Source of the DNA: Clostridium chrysemydis
GTDB lineage: Bacteria; Bacillota; Clostridia; Clostridiales; Clostridiaceae
Direction: 5' to 3'
DNA: 64,000 bases
NCBI RefSeq assembly: GCF_015234215.1
Contig: NZ_JADEKP010000001.1
Span: forward strand, 682,001-746,000
The first letter of the stretch is position 1. Each line of letters begins with the position of its first letter. The position numbers and the translations under genes are program-made. A model generated the notes under the pieces. The model did no database searches. It was given only the letters and a program-made list of their open reading frames with translations, and had not been told where the DNA came from. This document shows, in pieces, positions 18,740 through 27,990 of this stretch.

Positions 18740-19828
18740 ATGGCAAAACTAAACTTAATATTAGCCGATAAAGATAAAAATTACATCCAAGGCTTATCAA
18801 ATTATATATTAAATAATTATAATGATAAGTTTAATATTATTTGTTTAACAGATAAGGAGTTATTTATTGAAGAATTAAAAAAGCTTAGAAAGAAAGATGT
18901 ATTAGTAGTTGGAGATAGTTTTTACGTTAATACTATTGAAAACTTAGGGATTAGGTCTGTATTAATACTAAATTCAGGAAGTTTATCAGAGGACAAATAT
19001 GAATACCCTGTAATTAAAAAATATCAAACAGGTGCAGATATCTGTAAAGAAATCTTAAGGGTTTATTCAGAATATAATCCTAAAAACATTGAAAGAGTTA
19101 CAAATAACTATTCAGATACAAAGATTATAAGTTTTTACTCACCTGTTGGGGGGAGTGGGAAAAGTATATTGGCTTCTGGAACTGCAATGGCACTTGCAAG
19201 AGGTGGAGATGATATTCTTTATTTGAATTTAGAAGATATTCAAACTACTAAAGTTTATTTTAAGGGAGCAAGTGATTACACCTTGTCAGACCTTATCTAT
19301 TTCGTTAAAGAAAAGGATGAAGATTTTAAAGAGAAATTTAGTCAAGCAATAATACGAGATAAGGTTACAAACGTATTATTTTTTAATAGTACAGAAAGTA
19401 TTTTAGATATTGAAGATATAACGGTTGAAGATATAACTTGGTTTATAAAGGAATTATACAATATGAATATGTTTAAGTATGTAATTATAGATACTTCATC
19501 AAAATATAATTCAGTTTATAACGTAATACTAAATTCATCTTCTTATAATGTTATTCCAGTTTTAAAAGATAGAAATAGTTTAGAAAAAATAGTTAGCTAT
19601 GCTGAGAATACAGGAGATTTACAAGGAAGTTTATTTTTATATAACAAAAGCAATCTTTCATTAGAGTTAGATTCTGAACTTAGCGATAAATTAGATAGGG
19701 AAAATATTGATATTAGGATTCAAATTCCAGTTGATAATAACCTAAATTTTGAAGAGGGAATAGGAATTTTAAATTCAAGCTCAATTTATAACGGAGTATG
19801 CACAATAATTAATGCATTAGCTCTTTAA
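18740..19828 (+). CDS. tadZ: TadZ/CpaE-like MinD-fold ATPase of the Tad pilus
   Basis: The 362-residue protein has an N-terminal receiver-like fold (about 1-115, starting LNLILADKDKNYI) lacking an obvious full phosphoacceptor set. A ParA/MinD-type ATPase domain follows, with a deviant Walker A PVGGSGKS near residues 133-141. TadZ/CpaE proteins position the Tad machine in the cell. It sits directly before the TadA ATPase, which is the usual arrangement. The pairwise order and P-loop make the call strong, although sequence identity to named members was not tested. Confidence 0.82.
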   Translation: MAKLNLILADKDKNYIQGLSNYILNNYNDKFNIICLTDKELFIEELKKLRKKDVLVVGDSFYVNTIENLGIRSVLILNSGSLSEDKYEYPVIKKYQTGADICKEILRVYSEYNPKNIERVTNNYSDTKIISFYSPVGGSGKSILASGTAMALARGGDDILYLNLEDIQTTKVYFKGASDYTLSDLIYFVKEKDEDFKEKFSQAIIRDKVTNVLFFNSTESILDIEDITVEDITWFIKELYNMNMFKYVIIDTSSKYNSVYNVILNSSSYNVIPVLKDRNSLEKIVSYAENTGDLQGSLFLYNKSNLSLELDSELSDKLDRENIDIRIQIPVDNNLNFEEGIGILNSSSIYNGVCTIINALAL

Positions 19829-19843
19829 GAAAGGAGTTTTATT

Positions 19844-21079
19844 ATGTTAGAAGATGAACAAAAAATTATAGAAGAAGTAAAAGGCATTTTGCAAGATGAT
19901 AAGTATATTCAAAGAGATATAGAAGATAAAGAAATGCGTGAAATTATAAAAAGTGAAATATTTACACGTGTTAAAGACCAAAGGCTTAATGTAGCTGCAA
20001 AAAAAGAATTAGTAGATAAGGTATATAATGCTTTAAAAAAATTAGATATCCTTCAACCCTTAATAGATGATAAAGATATTACAGAAATAATGATAAATGG
20101 GCCTGAAAATATATTTATTGAAAATGGAGGAAAGGTAACTAAGCTAAATATAAATTTTGAAAATAAGAGGATATTAGAAAACTTAATCCAAAAGATAGTT
20201 TCAGAAGTTAATAGAGTTGTTAATGAGTCAAGCCCTATAGTTGATGCAAGGCTACAAGACGGTTCAAGGGTAAATATAGTTTTGCCACCAATTGCTTTAA
20301 ATGGGCCGATAGTAACTATAAGAAAATTTCCAGACACTCCAATGACAGTAAAGCAATTAATAAAATTTGGTTCTATTACAAGGGAAATTGCAGATATTTT
20401 AGAAGCTTTAGTTCAGGCGAAATACAACATATTAATAAGTGGTGGAACTGGGTCAGGTAAGACAACCTTCTTAAATGCACTTTCAAATTTCATTCCAAAA
20501 GATGAAAGGGTAATAACTATAGAGGATTCAGCAGAGCTTCAAATAGTAGAAATAGAAAATATAGTTAGGCTTGAAACAAGGAATGCAAATACAGAGGGAA
20601 AAGGACAAGTTACAATAAGGGATCTTATAAAATCATCTTTAAGGATGAGGCCAGATAGAATAGTTGTCGGAGAAGTTAGGGGAGCTGAAGCTTTAGATAT
20701 GCTTCAAGCTATGAATACAGGACATGATGGGTCATTATCAACAGGACATGCAAACTCAACAGATGATATGTTAAGTAGGCTTGAAACTATGGTATTAACT
20801 GGTGCAAACTTTCCGATTGAAGCAATAAGAAAACAAATCGCTTCAGCTGTAGATATAATTATTCAATTAGGAAGATTAAGAGATAAATCAAGAAAAGTAT
20901 TAGAGATTACTGAAGTAATAGGATATGAAAATGGAGAGATTATTTTAAATCCCCTATTTGTTTTTGAAGAGGAAGAGGAATCTACAAACAAAAAGGTTGT
21001 CTCAACTTTAAGAAGGACAGAAAATGAACTTCAAAATAAAATGAAGCTACAAATGGCTGGAATTAAAGTTCAAATATAG
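19844..21079 (+). CDS. tadA: TadA/CpaF-family pilus assembly ATPase
   Basis: The 411-residue type II/IV secretion ATPase powers Tad pilus assembly at the inner face of the membrane. Visible parts are the N-terminal helical domain, the ITEIMINGPENIFIE strand region, Walker A GGTGSGKTT (about 200-208), the Asp-box EDSAEL, Walker B region VVGEVRGAEAL and the His-box STGHANS. Length and motif order match CpaF. A good AAGGAG site lies before the ATG. It is followed after 10 bases by the TadB-like gene. Confidence 0.93.
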   Translation: MLEDEQKIIEEVKGILQDDKYIQRDIEDKEMREIIKSEIFTRVKDQRLNVAAKKELVDKVYNALKKLDILQPLIDDKDITEIMINGPENIFIENGGKVTKLNINFENKRILENLIQKIVSEVNRVVNESSPIVDARLQDGSRVNIVLPPIALNGPIVTIRKFPDTPMTVKQLIKFGSITREIADILEALVQAKYNILISGGTGSGKTTFLNALSNFIPKDERVITIEDSAELQIVEIENIVRLETRNANTEGKGQVTIRDLIKSSLRMRPDRIVVGEVRGAEALDMLQAMNTGHDGSLSTGHANSTDDMLSRLETMVLTGANFPIEAIRKQIASAVDIIIQLGRLRDKSRKVLEITEVIGYENGEIILNPLFVFEEEEESTNKKVVSTLRRTENELQNKMKLQMAGIKVQI

Positions 21080-21089
21080 GGGGGAGTAG

Positions 21090-22064
21090 ATGAATATAAA
21101 AGTTCTCATTATTTTAGGAGTAGCTATAGTAATTATTTTAGCTGTAATAGCTGGAATAATATTATTTATAAAAAATAGCAACAGCAAATACGAAGTTATC
21201 GATGAAGACATAGTAACAAAAGAGAAGAAAGAAAAGGAAAAGAAGATAAAAAAAGAAATTAGCTTTAATTTCAAAAATAAAAAAGAAAAGGATGAGGAAA
21301 AAGTTGAAAACGATGGTGATTTAATAAATTATAATGTGTACCACATGAGTAAAAAAGAAAAACTTATATATGGTGGTGCAGGCATTATAGTTATGTTTAC
21401 ATGCGCTTATATATTTTATGAAAGCATTATTTTATCTGGAATATTTTCACTTAGTGGAATTTATTATATTAAGATAAAAAATAAAAGTATTATTAAGGAT
21501 AGAAAAGATGTGTTACTATCACAATTTAAAGAAGCTATGTATTCAATATCTTCGTCCCTAAGCGCAGGAAAGGCAGCTGAAACTGCCTTTAAAGATGCAT
21601 ATGAAGATTTACAGTTAATTTATTTAAGCAATAAGGATGCTTATATATTAGATGAATTACTATATATAAACAGGAAAATTCAAATGAATGAAACTATTGA
21701 AGATGCTTTAGAAAATTTTGCAACAAGAAGCGGGCTTGAAGATATAGAAACATTTTCAGATATTTTTTGTGAATGCACTAGAGCTGGTGGTAATTTAAGA
21801 ATAGTACTTCAAAACTCATCTAGGATGATTGGAGATAAAATCGATATAAAACAGGAAATAAAAACTTTAATATCAGCAAAAAAATTCGAGGCAACAGTAT
21901 TAACATTTATTCCTTTTGGGATAGTTCTTTTTATGAAATATACAGCACCAGAATTTTTAAACCCATTATTCACATTACCAGGAAGATTTGTTGCAAGCTT
22001 TGGATTAGCACTTATAGGGGTTGGTGTTTTAATGGCTAGAAAAATTACAGATATAGAGGTGTAA
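21090..22064 (+). CDS. tadB: TadB-like inner-membrane platform protein (T2SSF domain)
   Basis: The 324-residue protein has an N-terminal membrane helix (about 4-27), then a very charged Lys/Glu linker (about 34-72). Two membrane helices (about 88-130), a T2SSF cytoplasmic domain (about 145-275) with SSSLSAGKAAETAF, and two final helices follow. It pairs with the TadC-like gene next to it to form the membrane platform on which the TadA ATPase acts. The long charged linker after the first helix is longer than I expect for TadB. Confidence 0.85.
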   Translation: MNIKVLIILGVAIVIILAVIAGIILFIKNSNSKYEVIDEDIVTKEKKEKEKKIKKEISFNFKNKKEKDEEKVENDGDLINYNVYHMSKKEKLIYGGAGIIVMFTCAYIFYESIILSGIFSLSGIYYIKIKNKSIIKDRKDVLLSQFKEAMYSISSSLSAGKAAETAFKDAYEDLQLIYLSNKDAYILDELLYINRKIQMNETIEDALENFATRSGLEDIETFSDIFCECTRAGGNLRIVLQNSSRMIGDKIDIKQEIKTLISAKKFEATVLTFIPFGIVLFMKYTAPEFLNPLFTLPGRFVASFGLALIGVGVLMARKITDIEV

Positions 22065-22067
22065 GAG

Positions 22068-22934
22068 ATGGCATTTGTACCGTTTGTTATTAGTATAGCA
22101 ATATTATTAACTTTGATATTAATTAGTAAAAAAATAGATTATTCAGATACTTTAAAAAGTATTGATAAAAAAGAGTATCCCTTAGCTGATATTATGCCAA
22201 TTGGATTATTTTTATATGACAAAATTGGGGAAGGTGAAATAAGAAGAGTTAATGAGGATGCATATCAAAAGATGCTTATAATTTATGGAAATGAAACTTC
22301 AGCAATGTATAGAATATATGTTGCAAATAAATTTGTATATTCTGTGTTGTTTTTAGTTTTGATAAATTTTATACAGGCTGCTAATGGAGAATTTTCTTTA
22401 ATATTCACATTTATATCAATAGGTGCAGCTGTAGGTTCTTTTTTCTTAGCAGATACAACAATTACAAACAAAGTTCAAGAGAGAGCAAAAGATATAAAAT
22501 ACGAATTCCCGGAGTTTTTAAGTAAGTTAGTTTTATTAGTTGGGGCAGGGCTAACTCTCGAGAATGCTTGGGGGAAAATAGTAGATAAAAGTACATCAAA
22601 CTCTCCTTTATATAAGGAGATGAGAAGAACTTATATGGATATAAAAAATGGAGTTCCAAGAGAGACTAGTTTAACTAATTTATCAAGAAGATGTAGGATT
22701 AATCAAATAACTAAGTTTGCATCTGTGATAATTCAAAATGTAAATAAAGGTTCAGGAGATATGATATTAATGTTAAATAACTTATCCGATGAATGTTGGA
22801 ACGAGAGAAAGTTGTTAGCAAAGGAAAAGGGTGAGGTAGCTTCAACAAAACTATTATTTCCAATGATGATAATTTTAGTTGCTATTTTCATAATAGTTTT
22901 AATACCAGCTTTTATGCAGATGATGAGTACTTAA
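22068..22934 (+). CDS. tadC: TadC-like inner-membrane platform protein (T2SSF domain)
   Basis: The 288-residue protein has membrane helices at about 4-22, 83-130 and 262-284 around a T2SSF domain. The typical stretch VLLVGAGLTLENAW, a PRETSL turn and LLFPMMIILVAIFIIVLIPAF at the end are visible. It starts three bases after the TadB stop codon, so the two are likely made together. It forms the second half of the platform. Confidence 0.88.
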   Translation: MAFVPFVISIAILLTLILISKKIDYSDTLKSIDKKEYPLADIMPIGLFLYDKIGEGEIRRVNEDAYQKMLIIYGNETSAMYRIYVANKFVYSVLFLVLINFIQAANGEFSLIFTFISIGAAVGSFFLADTTITNKVQERAKDIKYEFPEFLSKLVLLVGAGLTLENAWGKIVDKSTSNSPLYKEMRRTYMDIKNGVPRETSLTNLSRRCRINQITKFASVIIQNVNKGSGDMILMLNNLSDECWNERKLLAKEKGEVASTKLLFPMMIILVAIFIIVLIPAFMQMMST

Positions 22935-22979
22935 ACTTATTATTTGTTTAAATATATATTTTGTAAAGGGGGAAATTAA

Positions 22980-23165
22980 GTGTTAAAGAGATTTTTTAAA
23001 GAAGAGGAAGGTCTAGCCACGTTAGAGATTGTTTTGATTTTAGTTATTTTAATAGGATTAGTTGTAATTTTCAAAGATACAATTAAAGCATTCTTTCAAA
23101 GAATAATGAACAAAATAACTAGTGGTTCAGAAGATATTTTAAACACAGATATGGGTGGAAACTAA
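22980..23165 (+). CDS. Flp-type (Flp1) pilin of the Tad pilus
   Basis: The 61-residue prepilin starts at GTG preceded by AAAGGGGG. A short basic/acidic leader ends in EEEG; after the Gly comes LATLEIVLILVILIGL, with Glu at +5 of the mature protein, the class IVb pattern. The single hydrophobic helix is followed by a short polar tail. It is the likely major fibre subunit, processed by an A24 peptidase from the same operon. A perfect 14-pair hairpin follows at once. Confidence 0.9.
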   Translation: MLKRFFKEEEGLATLEIVLILVILIGLVVIFKDTIKAFFQRIMNKITSGSEDILNTDMGGN

Positions 23166-23192
23166 ATTTTTAATATCTAGAGATAAGTAAAA

Positions 23193-23224
23193 TACATTAA
23201 TGGGATATTTATCCCATTAATGTA
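23193..23224 (+). other. Perfect 14-bp hairpin behind the Flp pilin gene, without a T-run
   Basis: TACATTAATGGGAT and ATCCCATTAATGTA around a four-base loop. A-rich sequence, not T, follows, so it is not a standard terminator. It more likely protects or sets the 3' end of a processed pilin mRNA, giving more pilin than downstream products. This role is inference. Confidence 0.7.
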
Positions 23225-23255
23225 AAAGTTAAAAAGCAATTATCAAGGAGAAAAT

Positions 23256-23915
23256 ATGAAGTTTAAGAATAAAAGTAAAGGAAGTATAACAGTAGAAGCA
23301 GCTTTTATTGTACCTATGATAACTTGCATATTAATATTAATTATTTTTATGGGAATATTATTGTATTCTAAATTTTATGCATCAGTTGCTGTAAACAATT
23401 CAATTTCTAGGGCAAGTGCATCTTGGTATGGTGTAGAGGACGAAATTGCTAATACTGATGAATACGGGAATCCAGTTAAGGGTTCTGAAAGTTTAGGTTA
23501 TGTACTAGCTGGAATAAATACGAGTAGGTCAGTAGAAAGTAAATTAAATGCACTAAAAAAAGATATTAAAAACAAAATTGAAAAAGGTAGTCCGATGAAA
23601 GTTAACGTAGAAGTAACGACTAATAGGAATTCGGCTGTTATTTTAGATAATGTTCAGGTGAAGGTTGTATGTAAATACAGATTACCAATGAAAGGCGTAT
23701 TTGGAATATTCCAAGTGGGGGATGAAAAGGGAAATGTACAAGAGGTAATTGAGAGAAGTATTAGTATTTCTAGTAGTGAAAATAATACAAGAACATATAC
23801 ATTTACAAAAAAAATGTTAGTTGAAATAGTTGAATTATTTGCAGGTGAAGATCTTGTAACTAAATTTAAAGAGATTATTGGAGGAATAAAAGATGCATTC
23901 AATAATTTTGTCTAA
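23256..23915 (+). CDS. TadE-like pseudopilin
   Basis: The 219-residue protein has a short basic leader ending KG, then SITVEAAFIVP with Glu at +5, the TadE/TadF signature for cleavage by an A24 peptidase. A single hydrophobic helix (about 9-38) is followed by an extracytoplasmic beta-rich domain. TadE proteins are minor subunits needed for Tad fibre assembly. Its 3' end overlaps the next gene by 23 bases. Confidence 0.85.
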   Translation: MKFKNKSKGSITVEAAFIVPMITCILILIIFMGILLYSKFYASVAVNNSISRASASWYGVEDEIANTDEYGNPVKGSESLGYVLAGINTSRSVESKLNALKKDIKNKIEKGSPMKVNVEVTTNRNSAVILDNVQVKVVCKYRLPMKGVFGIFQVGDEKGNVQEVIERSISISSSENNTRTYTFTKKMLVEIVELFAGEDLVTKFKEIIGGIKDAFNNFV

Positions 23916-26904
23916 GAAAAATAAAGTGGATAAAGAAAGTGGTGTAATTACTATATATGTATCAATAATATTTATGGTAATTATATGCTTTTTCTTCACT
24001 TTAATAGATGTTTCTAGAATAAATGTTGCGAAAAACCAAATTGTAAACGCTGCTGATAATGCACTTGAATCTGGAATGGGAGGTTTTTCAAGAGATCTTT
24101 ACAATAGTTATGGTGTTTTTGCTATGCCAAGTAATAATGCAAGTAAAGGTACTATTGAAGAGGTTTTTAAAAAAAATATTACCCCAACTGATGATGTCGG
24201 AGCTTCAGGATATGTTGATTTATTAAATCTGAATTCTTTAAACTCTGAAATATTATTTGGGAAAAATCCATTTATCGATAATAAAGTTATGAAAGAACAA
24301 ATGTGTAATGCTACTAGATATTATGCAGTTAAGAATTTCTTTCAGGAAATTTTAAATGATACAGGAATATTAGAAAAGTTAAAAACTATGATTAACTCTA
24401 AAGATGAAATTATTGCTGTTGATAAAATGAATAGTTTAAATTCTCTTATGGAAACTATAGAAAAAGAAGCAGAAAAAATAGATGCTGCTGATTTAGCTAT
24501 GTATAAGCTAGTTCATAGTTTAGCGATAAATGGATATCATTTTACTGAATTTGGTTATTACAAAGACAGAGTAGGGGACGGTAAAGCTGTAGAAAAGTGG
24601 GCTTCTGGAGTTGATAAGAATGTTGGGAAAGCTATTAAAAAAATATCTAATATAGTAGAGCCTAGTGTAGACTACCCAAAGGTTTCAGCTTACCAAAATA
24701 CTAGAATGGTATTTATCGGGTATAAAAATATACTAGAAGAAGATAAAAAGGACAATCAAAAGGAAATAGACTCAAATAATAGTGAAATAAGTAATATAAA
24801 TACTAATTTATCAGCCAAGAAAGATCAAAAAAAAGAGAAAGATAAAAAATTAAAAGAACTAAAGGATAAATTAAAAGATGCAAAAGAAACAGAAGTGGAA
24901 AGTATAGAAAAGGAAATTAAAGAGGTAGAAAAAGAAGTTTTAAAGCTTAAAAATGAAATTGATAAATTATCTAAGGATAAAAGCTCAGCATCTAATAAAG
25001 TAAAGGAATTAAATAAAAATAACAAAGATATAGACAAAAAAATATCTGTAATAGATATTTCAATAGGGTGTTTAAGTGCGGAAGCTTCAAAAAGTTTAGA
25101 TGCCTATACTAATAGTATGAATGAATTTATGGGAGCTATTGATAAAGGAATCACAGCTACAAATTCTCTTATGAATGAAAAATCAAAAGATGCACAAGCT
25201 TTAGCAAAACATGTAAAAGGGATGGAAGGCGGAGATGAAGATTTAAAAAAAGAATTACTAAGAAAAACAGAAACTAAAAACCTAGCATCGTATAAAACAT
25301 ATTTTGGTGCAGCTAAAACTATGCAAGCTAATTTTTTAAGTAAATTAGGAGAAAAATCAGATCAAATCGATGAAATTGCAACAACTATAGATAATAACAA
25401 CAGCAATAAGTTAACTGGTACAGCTAAAACTGAGGTTCAAAATTTTATTAATACTATAGTAGATTCAAACAACACAACTAAAGCTAACATTGAAAATAAG
25501 ACTAAAGACCTAGTTAAAGGAAATAAAAATTCCATAATAAAATATGATTCAAGTTGGTATAAAAGTTATAAAAGTTCTATAAAAGAAAAGTTAGCTGATA
25601 ACACAAAGATATTTAAGGAAGTATCAGCAAAAGTTGGAACTTGGATGATTGTAGATAATTTAATTTTATTACCTGATGCTAATAGTAGTATTTTTAGAGA
25701 TGCTTATAATTCTTTTAAAGATATGCTTAAAAAAAATGGAGGAGTTTTAGATAAGCTTGTTAACAAATATCCTTCAAAAAACTTTGCAACTCAAAGCCAA
25801 ATAAATAATTTACCACATCAAACCAGTAAGTTTACGGGGAAAAGCACCGCAACTATAAGAGATAGAAATGGGAAAAATATAGATATAATCTATGCAAAAG
25901 CAAATCCTGAGATTGTTCATCCAGATGATTTACATTTAGTAAAGGGAGAGGGTGGATTTAAACTTGAATCTTTTATGGAGCGATTATTAAAGCTTGAAAT
26001 TCCTGATGATTGGAGCTTTAACGGTCTTGCAGGTTCTTTTGCAGACAAGCTATTTATGATGGAATATGTAATGACATATTTTAAAAGTATGGTTGATGAA
26101 GGAAGGGTTCCAACTGAAAATTCATCTCCTTCAGTATTAGAATACGAAATTGAATCAATGCTATCAGGAGGAGCACCTGAATATAATGATTTTCAAAACA
26201 AATGGGGAATCACATCAGATTTACTACTTATGAGAGTTGCTTTAAATGGAGTGTACTTCTTTAGTGACAGAAAAATGAATGACACAGCAGATATTATAGG
26301 AACAAGTATATCTTTAGGGATTTCATTTATGACTTTAGGAACAGTAGTTTTAAATCCAAGGTGGATTTCTACAGTTATAAAGATGGCTTGGATTTATATG
26401 GAGAGTAGACTTGATGTTATTGATTTGTTAAATGGATATAAGGTTCCGTTAATAAAGAATTTTGATACATGGATAATTAAGTTAAACAATAGTATAACAT
26501 CATTACCTGAATCTACAACAGGTATCACAAGTGAAGAATTAGATAGACTTGAAGGAGAAATAGAGGCTGAAGGATCAGATAAGGTTCTTAAAGTTGAAGA
26601 AAAAACAGAGGAACCTAATAATAATCAAAGTTTCAGTTTATTAAAGTTTACGTATACTGATTTTTTAAGGTTTAGATTATTTTTACTTGATGAAGGTCAT
26701 ATGATAGATAGGACTCAAGATTTAATAGCTTTAAATTTAGGAAATAGCAATGGAACTTTTAATTATAGGGAGTACGCTTCAGAGGCTTCAATAGAAGCTG
26801 AGGTCGGAATGGGAAAATGGTTTGGAAATTCCGTTTTTAAGGGAAGTGAAGATAAGGAAAAACATAAATTTAATGCAGTAAAGAGAAAAAGAAGTTATAG
26901 ATAG
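23893..26904 (+). CDS. Large TadG-like protein, DUF5702 type
   Basis: The 1003-residue protein opens with a leader ending ESG, a helix VITIYVSIIFMVIICFFF, then INVAKNQIVNAADNALESG, typical of TadG-like proteins; Glu at +5 is absent. A long Lys/Glu-rich coiled coil spans about 275-400. The remainder is a large extracytoplasmic region with hydrophobic stretches near 790-850. It overlaps tadE by 23 bases and abuts the first lipoprotein gene. The last 281 bases (26624-26904) are repeated three more times downstream in progressively shorter form. DUF5702 membership is inferred from context and general appearance. Confidence 0.78.
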   Translation: MHSIILSKKNKVDKESGVITIYVSIIFMVIICFFFTLIDVSRINVAKNQIVNAADNALESGMGGFSRDLYNSYGVFAMPSNNASKGTIEEVFKKNITPTDDVGASGYVDLLNLNSLNSEILFGKNPFIDNKVMKEQMCNATRYYAVKNFFQEILNDTGILEKLKTMINSKDEIIAVDKMNSLNSLMETIEKEAEKIDAADLAMYKLVHSLAINGYHFTEFGYYKDRVGDGKAVEKWASGVDKNVGKAIKKISNIVEPSVDYPKVSAYQNTRMVFIGYKNILEEDKKDNQKEIDSNNSEISNINTNLSAKKDQKKEKDKKLKELKDKLKDAKETEVESIEKEIKEVEKEVLKLKNEIDKLSKDKSSASNKVKELNKNNKDIDKKISVIDISIGCLSAEASKSLDAYTNSMNEFMGAIDKGITATNSLMNEKSKDAQALAKHVKGMEGGDEDLKKELLRKTETKNLASYKTYFGAAKTMQANFLSKLGEKSDQIDEIATTIDNNNSNKLTGTAKTEVQNFINTIVDSNNTTKANIENKTKDLVKGNKNSIIKYDSSWYKSYKSSIKEKLADNTKIFKEVSAKVGTWMIVDNLILLPDANSSIFRDAYNSFKDMLKKNGGVLDKLVNKYPSKNFATQSQINNLPHQTSKFTGKSTATIRDRNGKNIDIIYAKANPEIVHPDDLHLVKGEGGFKLESFMERLLKLEIPDDWSFNGLAGSFADKLFMMEYVMTYFKSMVDEGRVPTENSSPSVLEYEIESMLSGGAPEYNDFQNKWGITSDLLLMRVALNGVYFFSDRKMNDTADIIGTSISLGISFMTLGTVVLNPRWISTVIKMAWIYMESRLDVIDLLNGYKVPLIKNFDTWIIKLNNSITSLPESTTGITSEELDRLEGEIEAEGSDKVLKVEEKTEEPNNNQSFSLLKFTYTDFLRFRLFLLDEGHMIDRTQDLIALNLGNSNGTFNYREYASEASIEAEVGMGKWFGNSVFKGSEDKEKHKFNAVKRKRSYR

Positions 26905-26916
26905 GGAGGAAAAGAA

Positions 26917-27624
26917 ATGAAAAAAAGATTAATAGGAAGTTTAATAGCAGGGATAATGATATTTTCACTAGTAGGCTGCGGGGGAAGTGAAAAATCAGAG
27001 GGAGAAGGAAGTAGCACGCAAGTATCATCAGAAGAAAGTGATGAAAATAAAGAGGATGCAAAAGAAGATACTCAAAAAAAATTAGAAAGTAGACAAAGAA
27101 AAATTACAAAAGAAGAGATAGTACAGCTTGCAGATAAACATTCAGAAGAAATGAAAAAGTTAATGAACGAAGATGGATATCCGATTAGTGAATGGGATAA
27201 ATATAAATCTGGAGTAGTTAAAAATGATTATGTCGGTGATGAGTGTGCAAAGATGAAAAAAGGAAAGGATAAAATTGATCATATTAGTTTAGACTTTTCT
27301 GAATCGAATAATGCAGGAAGTTTTGCACTTACAGTTGAATATAGTATAGCTTTTAAAGATATTAAAGATGGGAAAGAATTTGATATAAGAAAAACTCCTT
27401 TTGAAAAATATGGTTCTGTTTTAATTAAGGATTTTAAACTTAACTATGATGAATTAAATAAAAAGATAAATGAAGTTTGCAAAGAATCAGACAATGATTT
27501 CAGTGTTGAAAATGTATTATATGAAGAAAAGGATGGAAATGTAATAAAAGTTGATGTAGTTGGAGGTAAGTACGATGAAGAAGTAGCATTAACAATAGTT
27601 TCACCACAATATATTTACAAATAA
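26917..27624 (+). CDS. Tad-operon lipoprotein, paralog 1 of 4
   Basis: The 235-residue lipoprotein has signal peptide KKRLIGSLIAGIMIFSL and lipobox LVGC, giving Cys at about residue 21. A Ser/Glu-rich linker (about 22-60) precedes an alpha/beta domain of unknown family that ends in SPQYIYK. It begins 12 bases after the DUF5702 stop codon with GGGAGGA as ribosome site. Compared with its three paralogs it is the most divergent in the middle (about 115-145) and C-terminal third, while the signal peptide and linker are nearly identical. Exported and lipid-anchored on the outer face of the membrane. Position suggests a part in, or modulation of, the Tad pilus. Confidence 0.85.
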   Translation: MKKRLIGSLIAGIMIFSLVGCGGSEKSEGEGSSTQVSSEESDENKEDAKEDTQKKLESRQRKITKEEIVQLADKHSEEMKKLMNEDGYPISEWDKYKSGVVKNDYVGDECAKMKKGKDKIDHISLDFSESNNAGSFALTVEYSIAFKDIKDGKEFDIRKTPFEKYGSVLIKDFKLNYDELNKKINEVCKESDNDFSVENVLYEEKDGNVIKVDVVGGKYDEEVALTIVSPQYIYK

Positions 27625-27634
27625 AATAAAAAGG

Positions 27635-27657
27635 AGTAAGGAGCTTTGCTCCTTACT
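27635..27657 (+). other. Stem-loop after lipoprotein 1
   Basis: Perfect 10-pair stem AGTAAGGAGC / GCTCCTTACT with a TTT loop, no T-run behind it. Present after all four paralogs. Confidence 0.7.
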
Positions 27658-27697
27658 AATACATAACAAAAATTATAAAGATATAAAGAACACAATG

Positions 27698-27978
27698 ATC
27701 AAAGTTTCAGTTTATTAAAGTTTACTTATACTGACTTTTTAAGGTTTAGATTATTTTTACTTGATGAAGGTCATATGATAGATAGGACTCAAGATTTAAT
27801 AGCTTTAAATTTAGGGAATAGTAATGGAACTTTTAATTATAGGGAGTACGCTTCAGAGGCTTCAATAGAAGCTGAGGTCGGAATGGGAAAATGGTTTGGA
27901 AATTCCGTTTTTAAAGGAAGTGAAGATAAGGAAAAACATAAATTTAATGCAGTAAAGAGAAAAAGAAGTTATAGATAG
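27698..27978 (+). pseudogene. Duplicated 3' fragment of the DUF5702 gene (281 bases)
   Basis: Nearly identical to 26624-26904, in frame to the same TAG stop, but without its 5' part. A 67-codon ATG frame within it (27775-27978) is a by-product of the duplication, not a gene. It supplies the ribosome-binding junction for lipoprotein 2. Confidence 0.92.
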
Positions 27979-27990
27979 GGAGGAAAAGAA

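Noticed and set aside
27775-27978. 67-codon reading frame between lipoproteins 1 and 2
   Set aside because: It is an exact duplicate of the end of the DUF5702 gene, without ribosome site of its own; treated as a duplication remnant.
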